Assembly (NCBI RefSeq): GCF_008923365.1
Contig: NZ_WBMR01000034.1
Location: forward strand, 1-62,131
Direction of reading: 5' to 3'
Length of the DNA stretch: 62,131 nt
Origin: Actinomadura montaniterrae
GTDB taxonomy: Bacteria; Actinomycetota; Actinomycetes; Streptosporangiales; Streptosporangiaceae
Part shown: one piece after another, positions 33,801-41,908 of the stretch
Layout: each line of letters starts with the position of its first letter
Position numbering within the stretch: position 1 is the first letter of the stretch
Notes under the pieces: model-generated
Databases searched by the model: none
What the model saw: the letters and a program-made list of their open reading frames with translations, nothing else
What the model was told of the DNA's origin: nothing
Made by a program: the position numbers and the translations under genes

Positions 33801-34357
33801 AACCCGTGCCGGCCGAGCCGCAGCACGTCGGTGATCGATCCGGGCGCGAGCACCGGCATGAACGCCTCCGCGAGCGCGCCCTCCGTCGCGGACGGCAGCG
33901 TCGAGGACTTGCAGGACGGGTCGTCGCCCACGACGGCGAGGACCCCGCCGCGCTCGGCGGTGCCGAGCCAGTTGGCGTGCTTGAACGCGTCGAGCGACCG
34001 GTCGACGCCGGGCGCCTTGCCGTACCAGAGGCCGAAGACGCCCTGGTAGCGCGGGTCCGGCAGGTGGTCGACGAGCTGGGACCCGTACACGGCGGTCGCG
34101 GCCAGCTCCTCGTTGACGCCCGGGATGAACCGGATGTCGTGGCTGTCCAGGAGCTTCGCCTCGCGCATCAGCTGCTGGTCGAGCCCGCCGAGCGGGGATC
34201 CCCGGTACCCGGACACGAAGCCGGCGGTCGTCCAGCCGCGGCGGGCGTCGGCGCGGCGCTGCTCGAGCAGCAGCCGGACCAGCGCCTGGACGCCGCCGAG
34301 CGCGACCCGGCCCCGCTCCAGCTCGAGGCGGTCGCGGAGCGCGGAGGTACTGGTCAT
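30881..34357 (-). CDS. Fused indolepyruvate ferredoxin oxidoreductase
   Basis: This 1158-residue enzyme has the fused architecture of actinobacterial and proteobacterial indolepyruvate ferredoxin oxidoreductases. The N-terminal thiamine-pyrophosphate pyrimidine domain contains GYRGSPLGG. The TPP/magnesium domain (FCSGCPHN, GIGCHVM) follows, then a 4Fe-4S segment (NEAVCEGCGDCGTKSNC) and a gamma-type Rossmann domain (GIGGTGVVTVNQVL) with a C-terminal DUF6537-like part. It oxidatively decarboxylates arylpyruvates to acyl-CoA using ferredoxin. The ATG at 34357 follows GAGAGGGG. The divergent Lrp-type regulator fits control by aromatic amino acids. Confidence 0.93.
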   Translation of the reverse strand: MTSTSALRDRLELERGRVALGGVQALVRLLLEQRRADARRGWTTAGFVSGYRGSPLGGLDQQLMREAKLLDSHDIRFIPGVNEELAATAVYGSQLVDHLPDPRYQGVFGLWYGKAPGVDRSLDAFKHANWLGTAERGGVLAVVGDDPSCKSSTLPSATEGALAEAFMPVLAPGSITDVLRLGRHGFEMSRFSGAWTGFKLVTDVADSLEVVDVAPVPDPVVPELEWRGRPWKPTRRPGVDLKDTTSLEAEVLHGRLRAAAAYASANGLDVIEGATGDAAIGLVASGRTYLELREALDRLGLDDAALARRGVRLLRLALIHPLDPVRLRAFAAGLREIVVVEEKRAFVETQIRDLLYDAPERPAVLGKNGPDGAPLVPADGGLTADRIVKALARLLADRVGEDHVDLRDPALRPRKPSINLLAPARTPYFCSGCPHNRSTVVPDGSMAASGIGCHVMTVFQDRSIGTTQMGGEGAMWVGAAPFTGTGHMFQNLGDGTFFHSGSLAVRQAVAAGTNITFKLLYNAAVAMTGGQDADGGTDPASITRMLHAEGVAKIVVVADDPSRYPRGTQWAPGVRVRHRDDLDAVQRELREIPGVTVLLYDQACAAETRRKRKRGLVPDPQTRVLINEAVCEGCGDCGTKSNCLSVEPVETEFGRKTQINQTSCNKDYSCVDGDCPSFVTVIPGERRPSGPALPKIGELSEPASRPDAADVLLVGIGGTGVVTVNQVLATAALLDGRHARALDQTGLSQKAGAVVSHLRIGAAPAERPGMIGDGGADAYLVFDALAGTSETNLRRCAPGRTTAVVSTSEVPTGRMITDVTASLPPSASLFRQIAARTDAARLVALDALDLAERWFGSTTTANFVVVGAAYQAGLLPLSARAIEEALALNGVQVDANVQAFRAGRRLVLEPGWAEPPAAPAVQRPLAVNAPAAMNLVDASGTDDELARVLRIRVPDLAAYQDLALAKRYLDAVLRVAAAERDAVASGQRLAVAVARHLHKLMAYKDEYEVARLHLDPALTRQVEEQFGAGATVRYMLHPPLLRAVGVDRKIALGRTARPAFHALRAMRRLRGTPFDPFGATAQRRAERRLVAEYLAVVDELARGLDKDNHALAVEIAELPDMIRGYEDVKTANIARYHDRLRDLLGSWRAEQPLPAGNR

Positions 34358-34401
34358 GGTGCTGCCCCTCTCCCGGCGGCCGGACTGTTCAGCCACATTG
34401 A

Positions 34402-34459
34402 GCACTCTTGCCTGAGCGGAGTGCAAGATGATGAGGCGATAATTGAGCGGATTGCTCAA
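34402..34459. promoter_or_regulatory. Candidate Lrp operators in divergent intergenic region
   Basis: A perfect inverted repeat, TTGAGC-N5-GCTCAA (34443-34459), and a second, GCACTC-N11-GAGTGC (34402-34424), lie between the oxidoreductase gene and the Lrp-like gene. The first ends 25 bp before the regulator start, as expected for autoregulation. Confidence 0.65.
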
Positions 34460-34484
34460 GTCAGAACCGAGTTACCCGCCGGAG

Positions 34485-34970
34485 ATGAGCGTTGTGACGC
34501 GTGCCACCCTCCTCGACATCCAGATCCTGCGCCGGCTGGTCGACCAGCCCCGCATCGGGATCACCGAGCTGGCCGCCAAGCTCGGCATCGCCCGCAACAC
34601 CGCGCACGCCCGCGTCGAGCGGCTGGAGCGCGACGGCGTCATCGGGCATCGCGGCCGCGAGGTCGACCTCGGCGCGCTCGGCTTCGAGCTGACCGCGTTC
34701 GTCACCCTGGAGGTCGCGCAGGGCCGGCTGCGCGAGGCCGCGCAGGCGCTCGCGGCGATCCCGCGCGTCCTGGAGGTGCTCGGCATCACCGGGCAGGGCG
34801 ACCTGCTGGTGCGCGCGGTCGCCCCGAACGGCAAGCAGCTGCACGAAGTGATCGACTCGATTCTCGCGTGCCCCGGCGTGCGCCGCAGCACGACCTCGAT
34901 CGTCCTCACCGAGCAGGTCCCGTTCCGGCTGGGCCCGCTCCTGGAGGACGAGGAACGCCGCGCCCGCTGA
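34485..34970 (+). CDS. Lrp/AsnC-family transcriptional regulator
   Basis: The product is 161 residues. The N-terminal helix-turn-helix (LLDIQILRRLVDQPRIGITELAAKLGIARNTAHARVERLERDGVIGH) is followed by an Asn-C/Lrp ligand-binding RAM-like domain, VLGITGQGDLLVRAVAPNG. The GTG at 34494 has a better placed GGAG and is an alternative start. It is divergent from the oxidoreductase; two inverted repeats lie between them. It probably senses an amino acid or its oxo-acid. Confidence 0.88.
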   Translation: MSVVTRATLLDIQILRRLVDQPRIGITELAAKLGIARNTAHARVERLERDGVIGHRGREVDLGALGFELTAFVTLEVAQGRLREAAQALAAIPRVLEVLGITGQGDLLVRAVAPNGKQLHEVIDSILACPGVRRSTTSIVLTEQVPFRLGPLLEDEERRAR

Positions 34971-35002
34971 CCCCTCCCCCCGACGCCCGGCCGGCCCGGG
35001 TT

Positions 35003-35887
35003 TCAGGGGCGGGCGTGGCCGAGCGGGTCGACGTGCTCCGCCGTGGCGTCGTCCGCGGTGGTGGAGACGCTCAGCTCGCGCCACCGCTCGTCCTCGGCGA
35101 GCAGGGCGCGGCCCGCGGCGGTGGCGTACGCGTAGGCGTCGGGGCCGACGAGCAGGCGCAGCGGCGGCTCGTCCAGCGCGACGACGTCGAGGACGAGGCG
35201 CGCGACCTTGGCGGGGTCGCTCGCCGCCGTGACACTCCCGTCCGCGTGCCTGGCCGCCATCGCCCCGACGGTCTCGGCGTACTCGGGGCGGACGGGCGCG
35301 ATCCGCATGGACGACCCCGCCCAGTCGGTGCGCATCCCGCCGGGTTCCAGCACGGTGACCTTGATCCCGAGCGGCGCGACCTCGGCGGCGAGCACCGAGG
35401 AGAACCCGCCGACGGCCCACTTGGCGGTCTGGTAGGCGCCGAGGCCCGGGGTGGCGAGCCGGCCGCCCACCGACGAGACCTGGACGATGTGCCCGGCGCG
35501 CTGCTCGCGCATCACCGGCAGCGCCGCCCGCGTCAGCCGGACCACGCCGAACAGGTTCGTGTCGATCTGGGTCCGGAAGTCGTCGAAGTCGACGTCCTCG
35601 ATCGCGGCGAGGTCGGCGTAGCCGGCGTTGTTGACCAGGACGTCCAGCCGGCCGAACCGGTCCACGGCGGTCCGCACGGCCGCTTCCGCGGCGTGCGCGT
35701 CGGTCACGTCGAGCGGGACGACCACGAGGCGGTCGCCGTGCTCGGCGGCGAGGTCGTCCAGCGCGGAGAGCGTGCGCACTCCGGCGACGACCCGGTGGCC
35801 GGCCTCCAGCGCGGCGCGGGCGATCTCCCGCCCGAGCCCGCGGGAAGCGCCGCTGACCAGGAATGACAGTGAGTTCTGGGTGGACAT
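35003..35887 (-). CDS. Short-chain dehydrogenase/reductase
   Basis: This 294-residue classical SDR has SGASRGLG as the cofactor motif, LVNNAG, the Ser in VQVSSVGG and the Tyr/Lys in YQTAK. The length and C-terminal half resemble the 17-beta-hydroxysteroid-like/DUF-type group common beside TetR genes. GGAGG is 6 nt before the ATG. It is divergent from a TetR gene with two palindromic sites in the gap, so it is probably TetR-controlled. Substrate unknown. Confidence 0.9.
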   Translation of the reverse strand: MSTQNSLSFLVSGASRGLGREIARAALEAGHRVVAGVRTLSALDDLAAEHGDRLVVVPLDVTDAHAAEAAVRTAVDRFGRLDVLVNNAGYADLAAIEDVDFDDFRTQIDTNLFGVVRLTRAALPVMREQRAGHIVQVSSVGGRLATPGLGAYQTAKWAVGGFSSVLAAEVAPLGIKVTVLEPGGMRTDWAGSSMRIAPVRPEYAETVGAMAARHADGSVTAASDPAKVARLVLDVVALDEPPLRLLVGPDAYAYATAAGRALLAEDERWRELSVSTTADDATAEHVDPLGHARP

Positions 35888-35909
35888 GGTGCCCTCCGGA
35901 GCAGTTACT

Positions 35910-35976
35910 AACTAACTGGTTGTTTAGAACAAGGTAGGCACGGTCCGGCCCAGATGTCAACTGAACGGTTAGTTGA
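35910..35976. promoter_or_regulatory. TetR operator pair between SDR and TetR genes
   Basis: Imperfect palindrome AACTAACTGGTTGTT (35910-35924) and TCAACT-N8-AGTTGA (35957-35976) share the AACT/AGTT core. They flank the divergent start sites; the second covers the upstream ATG of the TetR frame, favouring the ATG at 35990. Confidence 0.65.
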
Positions 35977-35989
35977 TAGAGTGCGGGGC

Positions 35990-36553
35990 ATGGCACGGGA
36001 CGCGGACGCCACGCGGCGACGGCTGCTGGACGCGGCACGCGAGGAGTTCTCGGCGCACGGCATCGCCGGGGCCCGCGTCGACCGGATCGCCGCCGCCGCC
36101 CGCAGCAACAAGGCGCAGATCTACCACTACTTCGGCAGCAAGGACGGCCTGTTCGACGCCGTCTTCGACGCCATGGTGCGGGAGACGCTCGACGACGTCC
36201 CCATCGACGCCGCGAACCTCCCCGAGTACGCGGGCCGCCTGCACGACTCCTACGAGAAGCGCCCGTGGGTACAGCGCATCGCGACCTGGTACCGGCTGGA
36301 ACGGGCCGGTTCGTCCGACCTCCTGGCGCCCGTCGTGGCGGGCAACGAGGCGAAGATCCGGGCGATCGCCGCCGCGCAGGCCGACGGCACGCTCCCCACC
36401 CGCTTCTCCGCCGCCGAACTGCTCGGCCTGGTCATCCACCTGTCGGGCCTGTGGAGCGCGAGCATGCCCGAGTTCGAGGCCCTCATCGAGGACGGCTCGG
36501 CCGGACGGCGCCGCCGCCTCGTCGTCGACGCGGTGGCCGCCCTCCTGGCCTGA
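35990..36553 (+). CDS. TetR-family transcriptional regulator
   Basis: The product is 187 residues. The TetR helix-turn-helix (RRRLLDAAREEFSAHGIAGARVDRIAAAARSNKAQIYHYFGSK, about residues 9-51) is followed by a C-terminal TetR_C-like helical domain. The ATG at 35990 is preferred since an upstream ATG at 35954 overlaps an operator. It is divergent from the SDR gene and likely represses it. Confidence 0.9.
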   Translation: MARDADATRRRLLDAAREEFSAHGIAGARVDRIAAAARSNKAQIYHYFGSKDGLFDAVFDAMVRETLDDVPIDAANLPEYAGRLHDSYEKRPWVQRIATWYRLERAGSSDLLAPVVAGNEAKIRAIAAAQADGTLPTRFSAAELLGLVIHLSGLWSASMPEFEALIEDGSAGRRRRLVVDAVAALLA

Positions 36554-36593
36554 CCTGCGACGCCCCGGCCGGGCACACAGGCCTGGACGCGCG

Positions 36594-37982
36594 TCAGCCG
36601 GGCTGGCCGAACAGGCCGGACGACAGCCGGTAGATGGTGCCGTCCACGCTCACGTAGGCGCGCACCTGGTACAGGCCCTGGACGCCCATCAGGAACTCGG
36701 GCTCGCCGGCGTGCCACGGGACGTACCCGCAGTGCTCGAACACCCCGAGCGCCATCGCGCGCGTGATCTCGTACCGGTCCCGCCGCAGCACGAGCTGCTG
36801 GACGATGTTGGCGCTGGTGTGCAGCGCCGCCAGCATGGTGTCCGGTCCGGTGCCGGGCTGCTCGGGATCGACGAGCGCGAACCGCCGCTCGCCGCCGGGC
36901 CCCGGCACCGACCAGGCGCCCCAGCCGCCGCCGAGGCGCGCGGCCGCGCAGGTCAGCAGCTCCGCGACGTGCGCGGGCCGGGGATGCCCGCTCAGGTCGA
37001 CCTCGCCGGCCGCCCACGATGGCTCGCCGCCGGCGGCGACCAGCTCCTTCGCCTGTGCCGGGCCGTCGCCGTCCGCCCAGGTCCAGGTGCCGTTCTGGGC
37101 GAAGACGCCGATCTCCCGGGCCTGGACGGTGACGGTGCCGCCGAAGCGCAGCGTCCCGGCGGCGGCGTCCCACTCGGGCGGCGTCCGCCAGTCCACGCCG
37201 TCGTCGGAGAGCCGGTCGATCAGCGCGTTCTGCCCGGCCAGGACGCACGCCATCGCCGGGGCGGCCGTCGCCAGCAGCGACGCGGGGACGGGCCCGTTCA
37301 CGTCGAGCTCGTTGACGAGCAGCAGACCGGAACGGCCGTCGTCCTTGGTGGGGAAGGGGACGGTCCCGTCCGGCAGTTCGATCTCCGTCCCGCGCACGGC
37401 GAGACCGTGATGGCCGGCGTAGCCGCGCATCATCGCGTCCGTGTGCTGACGGGCGTCGTAGTCGCCGAGCAGGTCGGCGGCGCGCCGCAGGCAGGCCCCG
37501 GCCTGCTCGGCGGCGGGCGCGCCGGACGTCAGGTCGGGCGCGTCGGCGACGATGAACGTGAGCGCACGGCCGCCGTGGCCGTGCCGGATCGCGGCGCTCG
37601 CGTCGAGCAGCGCGACCGCGAGCAGGGCGAGGTCGTCGGCGGCGGCGCGCGGGTCGTAGAACCCGCCGAGGTCGACCAGCGGCTCGGTCAGCTCCGGGAC
37701 GCCGCGCCGCTCGCCGATCTCCCGGAGCCGCTCGGCGTGCGCGGCGGCCGGGGTCCCGGCGAAGCCCGGGACGACCCAGCTCCACTGGAAGGTGTTGTCC
37801 TCGGCGTGGCTGCCGAGGATCCCGGCGGCCATCCGCCGGTCGCCCGACCACGCGACCCCGGCCTCCAGGTTCCGGCGGAACGTCGTCCCTTCGAGGGCGC
37901 GGTTGAGGCGCGCCGACCGCTCCGCCGCCACCCCGAGCCGCGGCGCGGCCAGTGTCAGCAGCGCGTCACTGAACGAATCCAC
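36594..37982 (-). CDS. Protein with two DUF6882-like modules
   Basis: This 462-residue protein is made of two related halves: an N-terminal module with FQWSWVVPGFAGTPAAAHAE and a C-terminal module with GVFAQNGTWTWADGDGPAQ. Both have the Trp-rich WxW pattern and the PELTEPLVDLGG-type segment seen in DUF6882 proteins. It has no signal peptide, membrane segment or catalytic motif. It is alone in its transcript, downstream of the convergent TetR gene. Function unknown. Confidence 0.65.
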   Translation of the reverse strand: MDSFSDALLTLAAPRLGVAAERSARLNRALEGTTFRRNLEAGVAWSGDRRMAAGILGSHAEDNTFQWSWVVPGFAGTPAAAHAERLREIGERRGVPELTEPLVDLGGFYDPRAAADDLALLAVALLDASAAIRHGHGGRALTFIVADAPDLTSGAPAAEQAGACLRRAADLLGDYDARQHTDAMMRGYAGHHGLAVRGTEIELPDGTVPFPTKDDGRSGLLLVNELDVNGPVPASLLATAAPAMACVLAGQNALIDRLSDDGVDWRTPPEWDAAAGTLRFGGTVTVQAREIGVFAQNGTWTWADGDGPAQAKELVAAGGEPSWAAGEVDLSGHPRPAHVAELLTCAAARLGGGWGAWSVPGPGGERRFALVDPEQPGTGPDTMLAALHTSANIVQQLVLRRDRYEITRAMALGVFEHCGYVPWHAGEPEFLMGVQGLYQVRAYVSVDGTIYRLSSGLFGQPG

Positions 37983-38060
37983 CGGATCCCCGCATTCCGT
38001 CCGACTGCGATCACCAGAGCGTAGGGGATCGTCTGCGCCGCGTGCCGGGCGATCGCGCGA

Positions 38061-38465
38061 TCAGGACGGGGCCGGCAGCGATCCGGCTCCGACGTAGTCG
38101 CGGAAGAGCACGATCCGGCCGTCGCGGATCCGGAAGACCTGGATGCAGGGCACCTCGAACGGCTCGCCGGTCGCGACGACCCGGCCGACGGTGGTGAGCT
38201 CCATGATCACGACTTCGGGGTCGGTGGTGCGGTGGACGTCGCGGACGCGCAGGTCGCGGATCTCCAGGTCCGGCCGGCCCGCCTTCGTGGAGAACGCGCG
38301 GATCTCGTCGCGGCCCTCCAGCCGGTCCGGCAGTCCCGGGCCGCCGAACGGCAGCTCGATGACGCCGTCCGCTGCGAACAGGTCCGCGAACGCCTCCATG
38401 TCCCGGTTGATCAGCAGGTCCCGCCGCCGTTCGAGGACTTCCAGGGGTGTCGCCGGTGCGCTCAT
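38061..38465 (-). CDS. SnoaL-like (NTF2 fold) protein
   Basis: The product is 134 residues with the SnoaL pattern: RDMEAFADLFAADGVIELPFGGP, an Arg-Asp-rich middle and FRIRDGRIVLFRDYVG at the end. The ATG at 38465 follows GAAGGAG; an upstream ATG at 38483 is less well placed. It is divergent from a TetR gene, with CAACG/CGTTG palindromes between, and could be a small hydrolase or isomerase. Confidence 0.85.
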   Translation of the reverse strand: MSAPATPLEVLERRRDLLINRDMEAFADLFAADGVIELPFGGPGLPDRLEGRDEIRAFSTKAGRPDLEIRDLRVRDVHRTTDPEVVIMELTTVGRVVATGEPFEVPCIQVFRIRDGRIVLFRDYVGAGSLPAPS

Positions 38466-38480
38466 GGCCGCTCCTTCGTT

Positions 38481-38492
38481 CAACGTGCGTTG
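38481..38492. promoter_or_regulatory. CAACG-TG-CGTTG palindrome
   Basis: A perfect 12-bp palindrome lies in the divergent SnoaL/TetR spacer. A GTTCAACGAA half-site sits at about 38501-38510 and GGTCAACGCTC at about 38533-38543, so several copies of a CAACG element may bind the TetR protein. Confidence 0.55.
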
Positions 38493-38556
38493 TATGACTG
38501 GTTCAACGAATGTAGAACGAAATGGGCGGCCCGGTCAACGCTCATAGAATGAGAAG

Positions 38557-39129
38557 GTGAGCACTCCAGGGGGCGGGTCCCGGGCCGAGCAGCGGCGCGC
38601 CACCCAGGCCCGCATCCTCGAGCACGCCCGCCGGATCTTCGCCGACGCCGGCTACGACCGGACCACCATCCGCGCGGTCGCCACCGCCGCGGGCGTCGAC
38701 CCCGGCCTGGTCATGCACTACTTCGGCAGCAAGGAGAAGCTCTTCGCGCGGGCCATCGAGGCGGGCGCGAGCTGGATGCCCGGCGGCACGGCCGACGAGG
38801 TCGCCGAGCAACTGCTCGACCGGCTCCGCACCTCGCTGGCCGAGGAACCGGTGGAGTCGCTCGCCCTCCTGCGGTCGATGCTGACCCACCCGGAGGCCGC
38901 CCGCGCGTTCCGGTCCGCGGCGCGGCTCCGCAAGGAGGGGATCGGGCAGGCCATCCCCGACGAGGACGCCGACCTGCGGGCAGCCGTCGTCAACGCGATG
39001 CTGATCGGGATCGCCCTCGGCCGGCACCTCATCGAGCTCGACCACCTGGCCGACGCCGACCCCGAGCGCGTCGTCGAGATCCTCCGCCCGGCCGTCTACG
39101 CCATCACCAAGGCCGAGCAGCCCGAGTGA
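38557..39129 (+). CDS. TetR-family transcriptional regulator
   Basis: The product is 190 residues. The helix-turn-helix (RILEHARRIFADAGYDRTTIRAVATAAGVDPGLVMHYFGSKEKLF, residues about 18-62) and the TetR_C_17-like region are clear. The GTG at 38557 has a TAGAAT box (38545-38550) six nt upstream, so the transcript is probably leaderless. It is divergent from the SnoaL gene. Confidence 0.9.
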   Translation: MSTPGGGSRAEQRRATQARILEHARRIFADAGYDRTTIRAVATAAGVDPGLVMHYFGSKEKLFARAIEAGASWMPGGTADEVAEQLLDRLRTSLAEEPVESLALLRSMLTHPEAARAFRSAARLRKEGIGQAIPDEDADLRAAVVNAMLIGIALGRHLIELDHLADADPERVVEILRPAVYAITKAEQPE

Positions 39130-39150
39130 CGGCGCCGCAGGGCGCCCCGC

Positions 39151-41811
39151 CTACGCGGGCACAGCCTGAGCGGCGAGATCGTGCAGGGTGAGGAGCAGTT
39201 CGGACGCCTCGACGTCGTCCAGCTCCCCGAACGTCGCCTCCGCGAGATGGGGATCGGACGCCTCGGACCCGGCGATCCAGACGGCGCCGAGGGTCTGCTC
39301 GGGCCACTCGGCGGGGGACATCACCGGGAAGCCGGGGCTCACGTCCAGGACGACCGTGCGTCCGGCCACGCCGCGGGTGAGGCAGTGCTGCACGCCCGCG
39401 TCCTGCGGCGTGCCGCGCTCCCAGCCCCGGCGTTCCAGGCCCAGCACCTTCCCGACGCCGACCACGGTGCCCGCGACCCGGTCGAGCCGGTCGCCGGCCG
39501 CCTCCTCCGCCGTGAACGCGCGGACGGGCCGGCCGAGCTGCGGGAACGGCTGCAGGATCTCGTAGTCGGCGAAGACCTCCGACCAGGCCGCGACGCTCTC
39601 GCCCAGGTGCACCGGGTGCGCGATCCGGACCTCGCCGGACTCCGGGAGCGGCAGCGCCTCGTCGTCCACGCCGGCGAACGTGCGGTCCTCGGCGACCCGG
39701 AACGCGACCGGAGCGGCCCCGTCCCCGTCGTGCAGCCAGACCAGCCGCCTGACGAGGTGCCACAGCAGCGGATGCCGGACGAACAGCCGCCGGAAGTCGC
39801 CGGTCGTCCACCGCCGCTGCCCGGCCATGGCCCGCTCCAGCCGGCCGATCTGGTCGGCGGCGACCGTGCGGACGTCCTTCTTCAGCCCGGTGAACGCCCG
39901 GTACGCGGCGGGCGCCGCCTCCGGGTCGTCCTTGGCGCCGGGCTTCGGCAGCGTCTTGCGGAGCGTGCCGCGGCCGTCGAACACGACCGGTCGCAGCTGC
40001 TCGTCGAAGCCCACCGTGAACGTCCGCGGGCCGTAGTCGAGCGTCATGCCGCCGCCGGCGTCCAGGCCGAAGTCGGGGACGATCCGGTCGCCGAGCTGGT
40101 CCATCGTGAGCCCGCGTTCGTCGGCGACCTCGGTCAGCAGCTGCCCCGCCCGCTTCTTGAGCCGCTTGGGCCGGGCCTTGTCCGCGACGAGGTGCAGCTG
40201 CATGACCGCCACGTCCGTGCCGATCCCGGCGAGCACGTCGAGCGCCTTCAGCGGCAGCTGGATCCCGTTCTGGCCGGGCCAGGACCGGGCCATCCCGCCC
40301 AGCCGCCGCGCGATCTCGTCGTCGCCGGTCCAGCCGAGCTGCGCCAGTGCCCAGCCGATCCGCGTCGCCTCGCCGGACGCCCGCCACCGGGCGAACAGGC
40401 TCCAGCCGAACTCGGCCAGCGACCAGGGGTCGAGCGCGTCGAGCGCGTCCTTGAGTCTCTGGGCGGGCGCGCGCCGCGGGCTCGCCTTGCTCAGGGCCTC
40501 GACCAGGTGGCCCGTCGCCGCCGCGGGCAGCGCGTGCTCGCGGCCGCGCAGCAGGACCTGCGGCAGCGCGGCCGGACGCGCCCACGCCGGCGCCCGATTC
40601 TTCCCGCCCTTCCGGAGGGCCGCGGGCACCTGGTCGAGCGGCGCCTCGGCCGTGCGCGCGGCTTGGAGTGCGTCGAGCGCCTCCCGGGCCCGCGGGTTCA
40701 GGTCCGCCGCCGAGACCAGCTCCGGGTGCGCCTCGAGGTGCGCGTTCAGCAGGCCCGCCGCCAGCGACGACCGCCAGGCGGTGCCGGTGCCGAGTTCCGG
40801 CAGGAGCCGCAGCGCCCGGACCGGGAACCGGTCGATCATCGCCTCCATCGCGGGCAGCACGTGCGTCGCGTCGAGCCGGCCGCCCATGATCCGGAACGCC
40901 TCGTCGCCCGGGATCCGCGCCAGCGCGTCCACGATGCGGCGCCGCTCCTTCGGCTCCGCGTCGCCGTCCAGCGACCGCGCCAGCACCGGCGCCGCGGCCT
41001 CGCCCAGCCCGTCGACCAGGGTGTAGAGCACGTCGGGGTCCCGCTCGCCGGTCTGCAGGACGGCCCAGTCGCCGAGCCGCTCGACCTGCTCGGCGGTCCC
41101 CAGCGACCACCACAGCATCTTGGCGCCGGACGAGGTGTAGTACGACGTGCGCGGCGGCGGGTCCTGGCAGCAGTCGTCCACCCAGTCCGTCCGGTCCGGC
41201 ATCAGGAAGGCCGCGACCAGCCGCCGGACCGGTCCTTGGCGGTGCCCCGCGAGCGCCTGCACGGCCGCGGTCCGGTCGTCTTCGCCCGCGGCCGCCAGGA
41301 ACGCCCGCATCCGCCGGCCCGCGCGGCCCGCCGCCCAGTGGGCGTGGTCGAGGTCGCCCGTGCCCTCCAGGACGTAGGCCGGCTGCTCCTCGAGCCCGAC
41401 CGGCCCGCCGTCGCCGGAGACCCAGATCCCCTCGATCTCGGCGAACACGCAGGCGGCGAAGGCGAGCCCGTGCTCGGCCGCGAGGTGGTCGGCCCAGCCG
41501 GGGTCGCAGGCGAAACGCGACCTCGACCGCGCCATCGTCTCCACGCGCGCGACCACCGCCGCCCCCAGCGGGGTCGCCTCGCCCTTCAGGTAGGCGAGCC
41601 CGGCCTCCGCGAGCCCGGGCACGGTGCCCCGGTGTTCCAGCACCTCGCGGACGAGGGGCTCGGCGGCCTCAAGGCCGTCGCGGACGGCGGCGTGCGCCTC
41701 CTGGTCCGGGACGGTCTCGGGCGCCGGGACCCGCCCCCCGTGCCGGGGGAGCAGGTCCTCCAGCCACGCGTCGGGGACGGCCAGGACGTTCTCGGGGCGG
41801 GAGGTGATCAC
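39151..41811 (-). CDS. DUF4132 protein
   Basis: This protein of about 886 residues has the DUF4132 domain in its C-terminal half (WALAQLGWTGDDEIARRLGGMARSWPGQNG, then GLDAGGGMTLDYGPRTFTVGFDEQLRP). The N-terminal half is helical, HEAT-repeat-like, with GDEAFRIMGGRLD and ALRLLPELGTGTAWR segments. The GTG at 41811 is chosen because it lies behind GGGG; an ATG at 41865 is an alternative. There is no membrane segment. DUF4132 proteins often occur with MoxR/AAA+ ATPases; none is adjacent here. Function unknown. Confidence 0.8.
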   Translation of the reverse strand: MITSRPENVLAVPDAWLEDLLPRHGGRVPAPETVPDQEAHAAVRDGLEAAEPLVREVLEHRGTVPGLAEAGLAYLKGEATPLGAAVVARVETMARSRSRFACDPGWADHLAAEHGLAFAACVFAEIEGIWVSGDGGPVGLEEQPAYVLEGTGDLDHAHWAAGRAGRRMRAFLAAAGEDDRTAAVQALAGHRQGPVRRLVAAFLMPDRTDWVDDCCQDPPPRTSYYTSSGAKMLWWSLGTAEQVERLGDWAVLQTGERDPDVLYTLVDGLGEAAAPVLARSLDGDAEPKERRRIVDALARIPGDEAFRIMGGRLDATHVLPAMEAMIDRFPVRALRLLPELGTGTAWRSSLAAGLLNAHLEAHPELVSAADLNPRAREALDALQAARTAEAPLDQVPAALRKGGKNRAPAWARPAALPQVLLRGREHALPAAATGHLVEALSKASPRRAPAQRLKDALDALDPWSLAEFGWSLFARWRASGEATRIGWALAQLGWTGDDEIARRLGGMARSWPGQNGIQLPLKALDVLAGIGTDVAVMQLHLVADKARPKRLKKRAGQLLTEVADERGLTMDQLGDRIVPDFGLDAGGGMTLDYGPRTFTVGFDEQLRPVVFDGRGTLRKTLPKPGAKDDPEAAPAAYRAFTGLKKDVRTVAADQIGRLERAMAGQRRWTTGDFRRLFVRHPLLWHLVRRLVWLHDGDGAAPVAFRVAEDRTFAGVDDEALPLPESGEVRIAHPVHLGESVAAWSEVFADYEILQPFPQLGRPVRAFTAEEAAGDRLDRVAGTVVGVGKVLGLERRGWERGTPQDAGVQHCLTRGVAGRTVVLDVSPGFPVMSPAEWPEQTLGAVWIAGSEASDPHLAEATFGELDDVEASELLLTLHDLAAQAVPA

Positions 41812-41908
41812 GCGGCCCCACGGTAGGGCAGGGGACCGACACCGTAGGCCCGGACGTGTGAGCATGCACGATGAGGGCGGCGATCATTCCGGACCTATGG
41901 AGACACCG

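Noticed and set aside
30713..35866. A 1717-residue plus-strand open frame
   Set aside because: It runs antisense through the oxidoreductase and across several other genes and is a GC-driven shadow.
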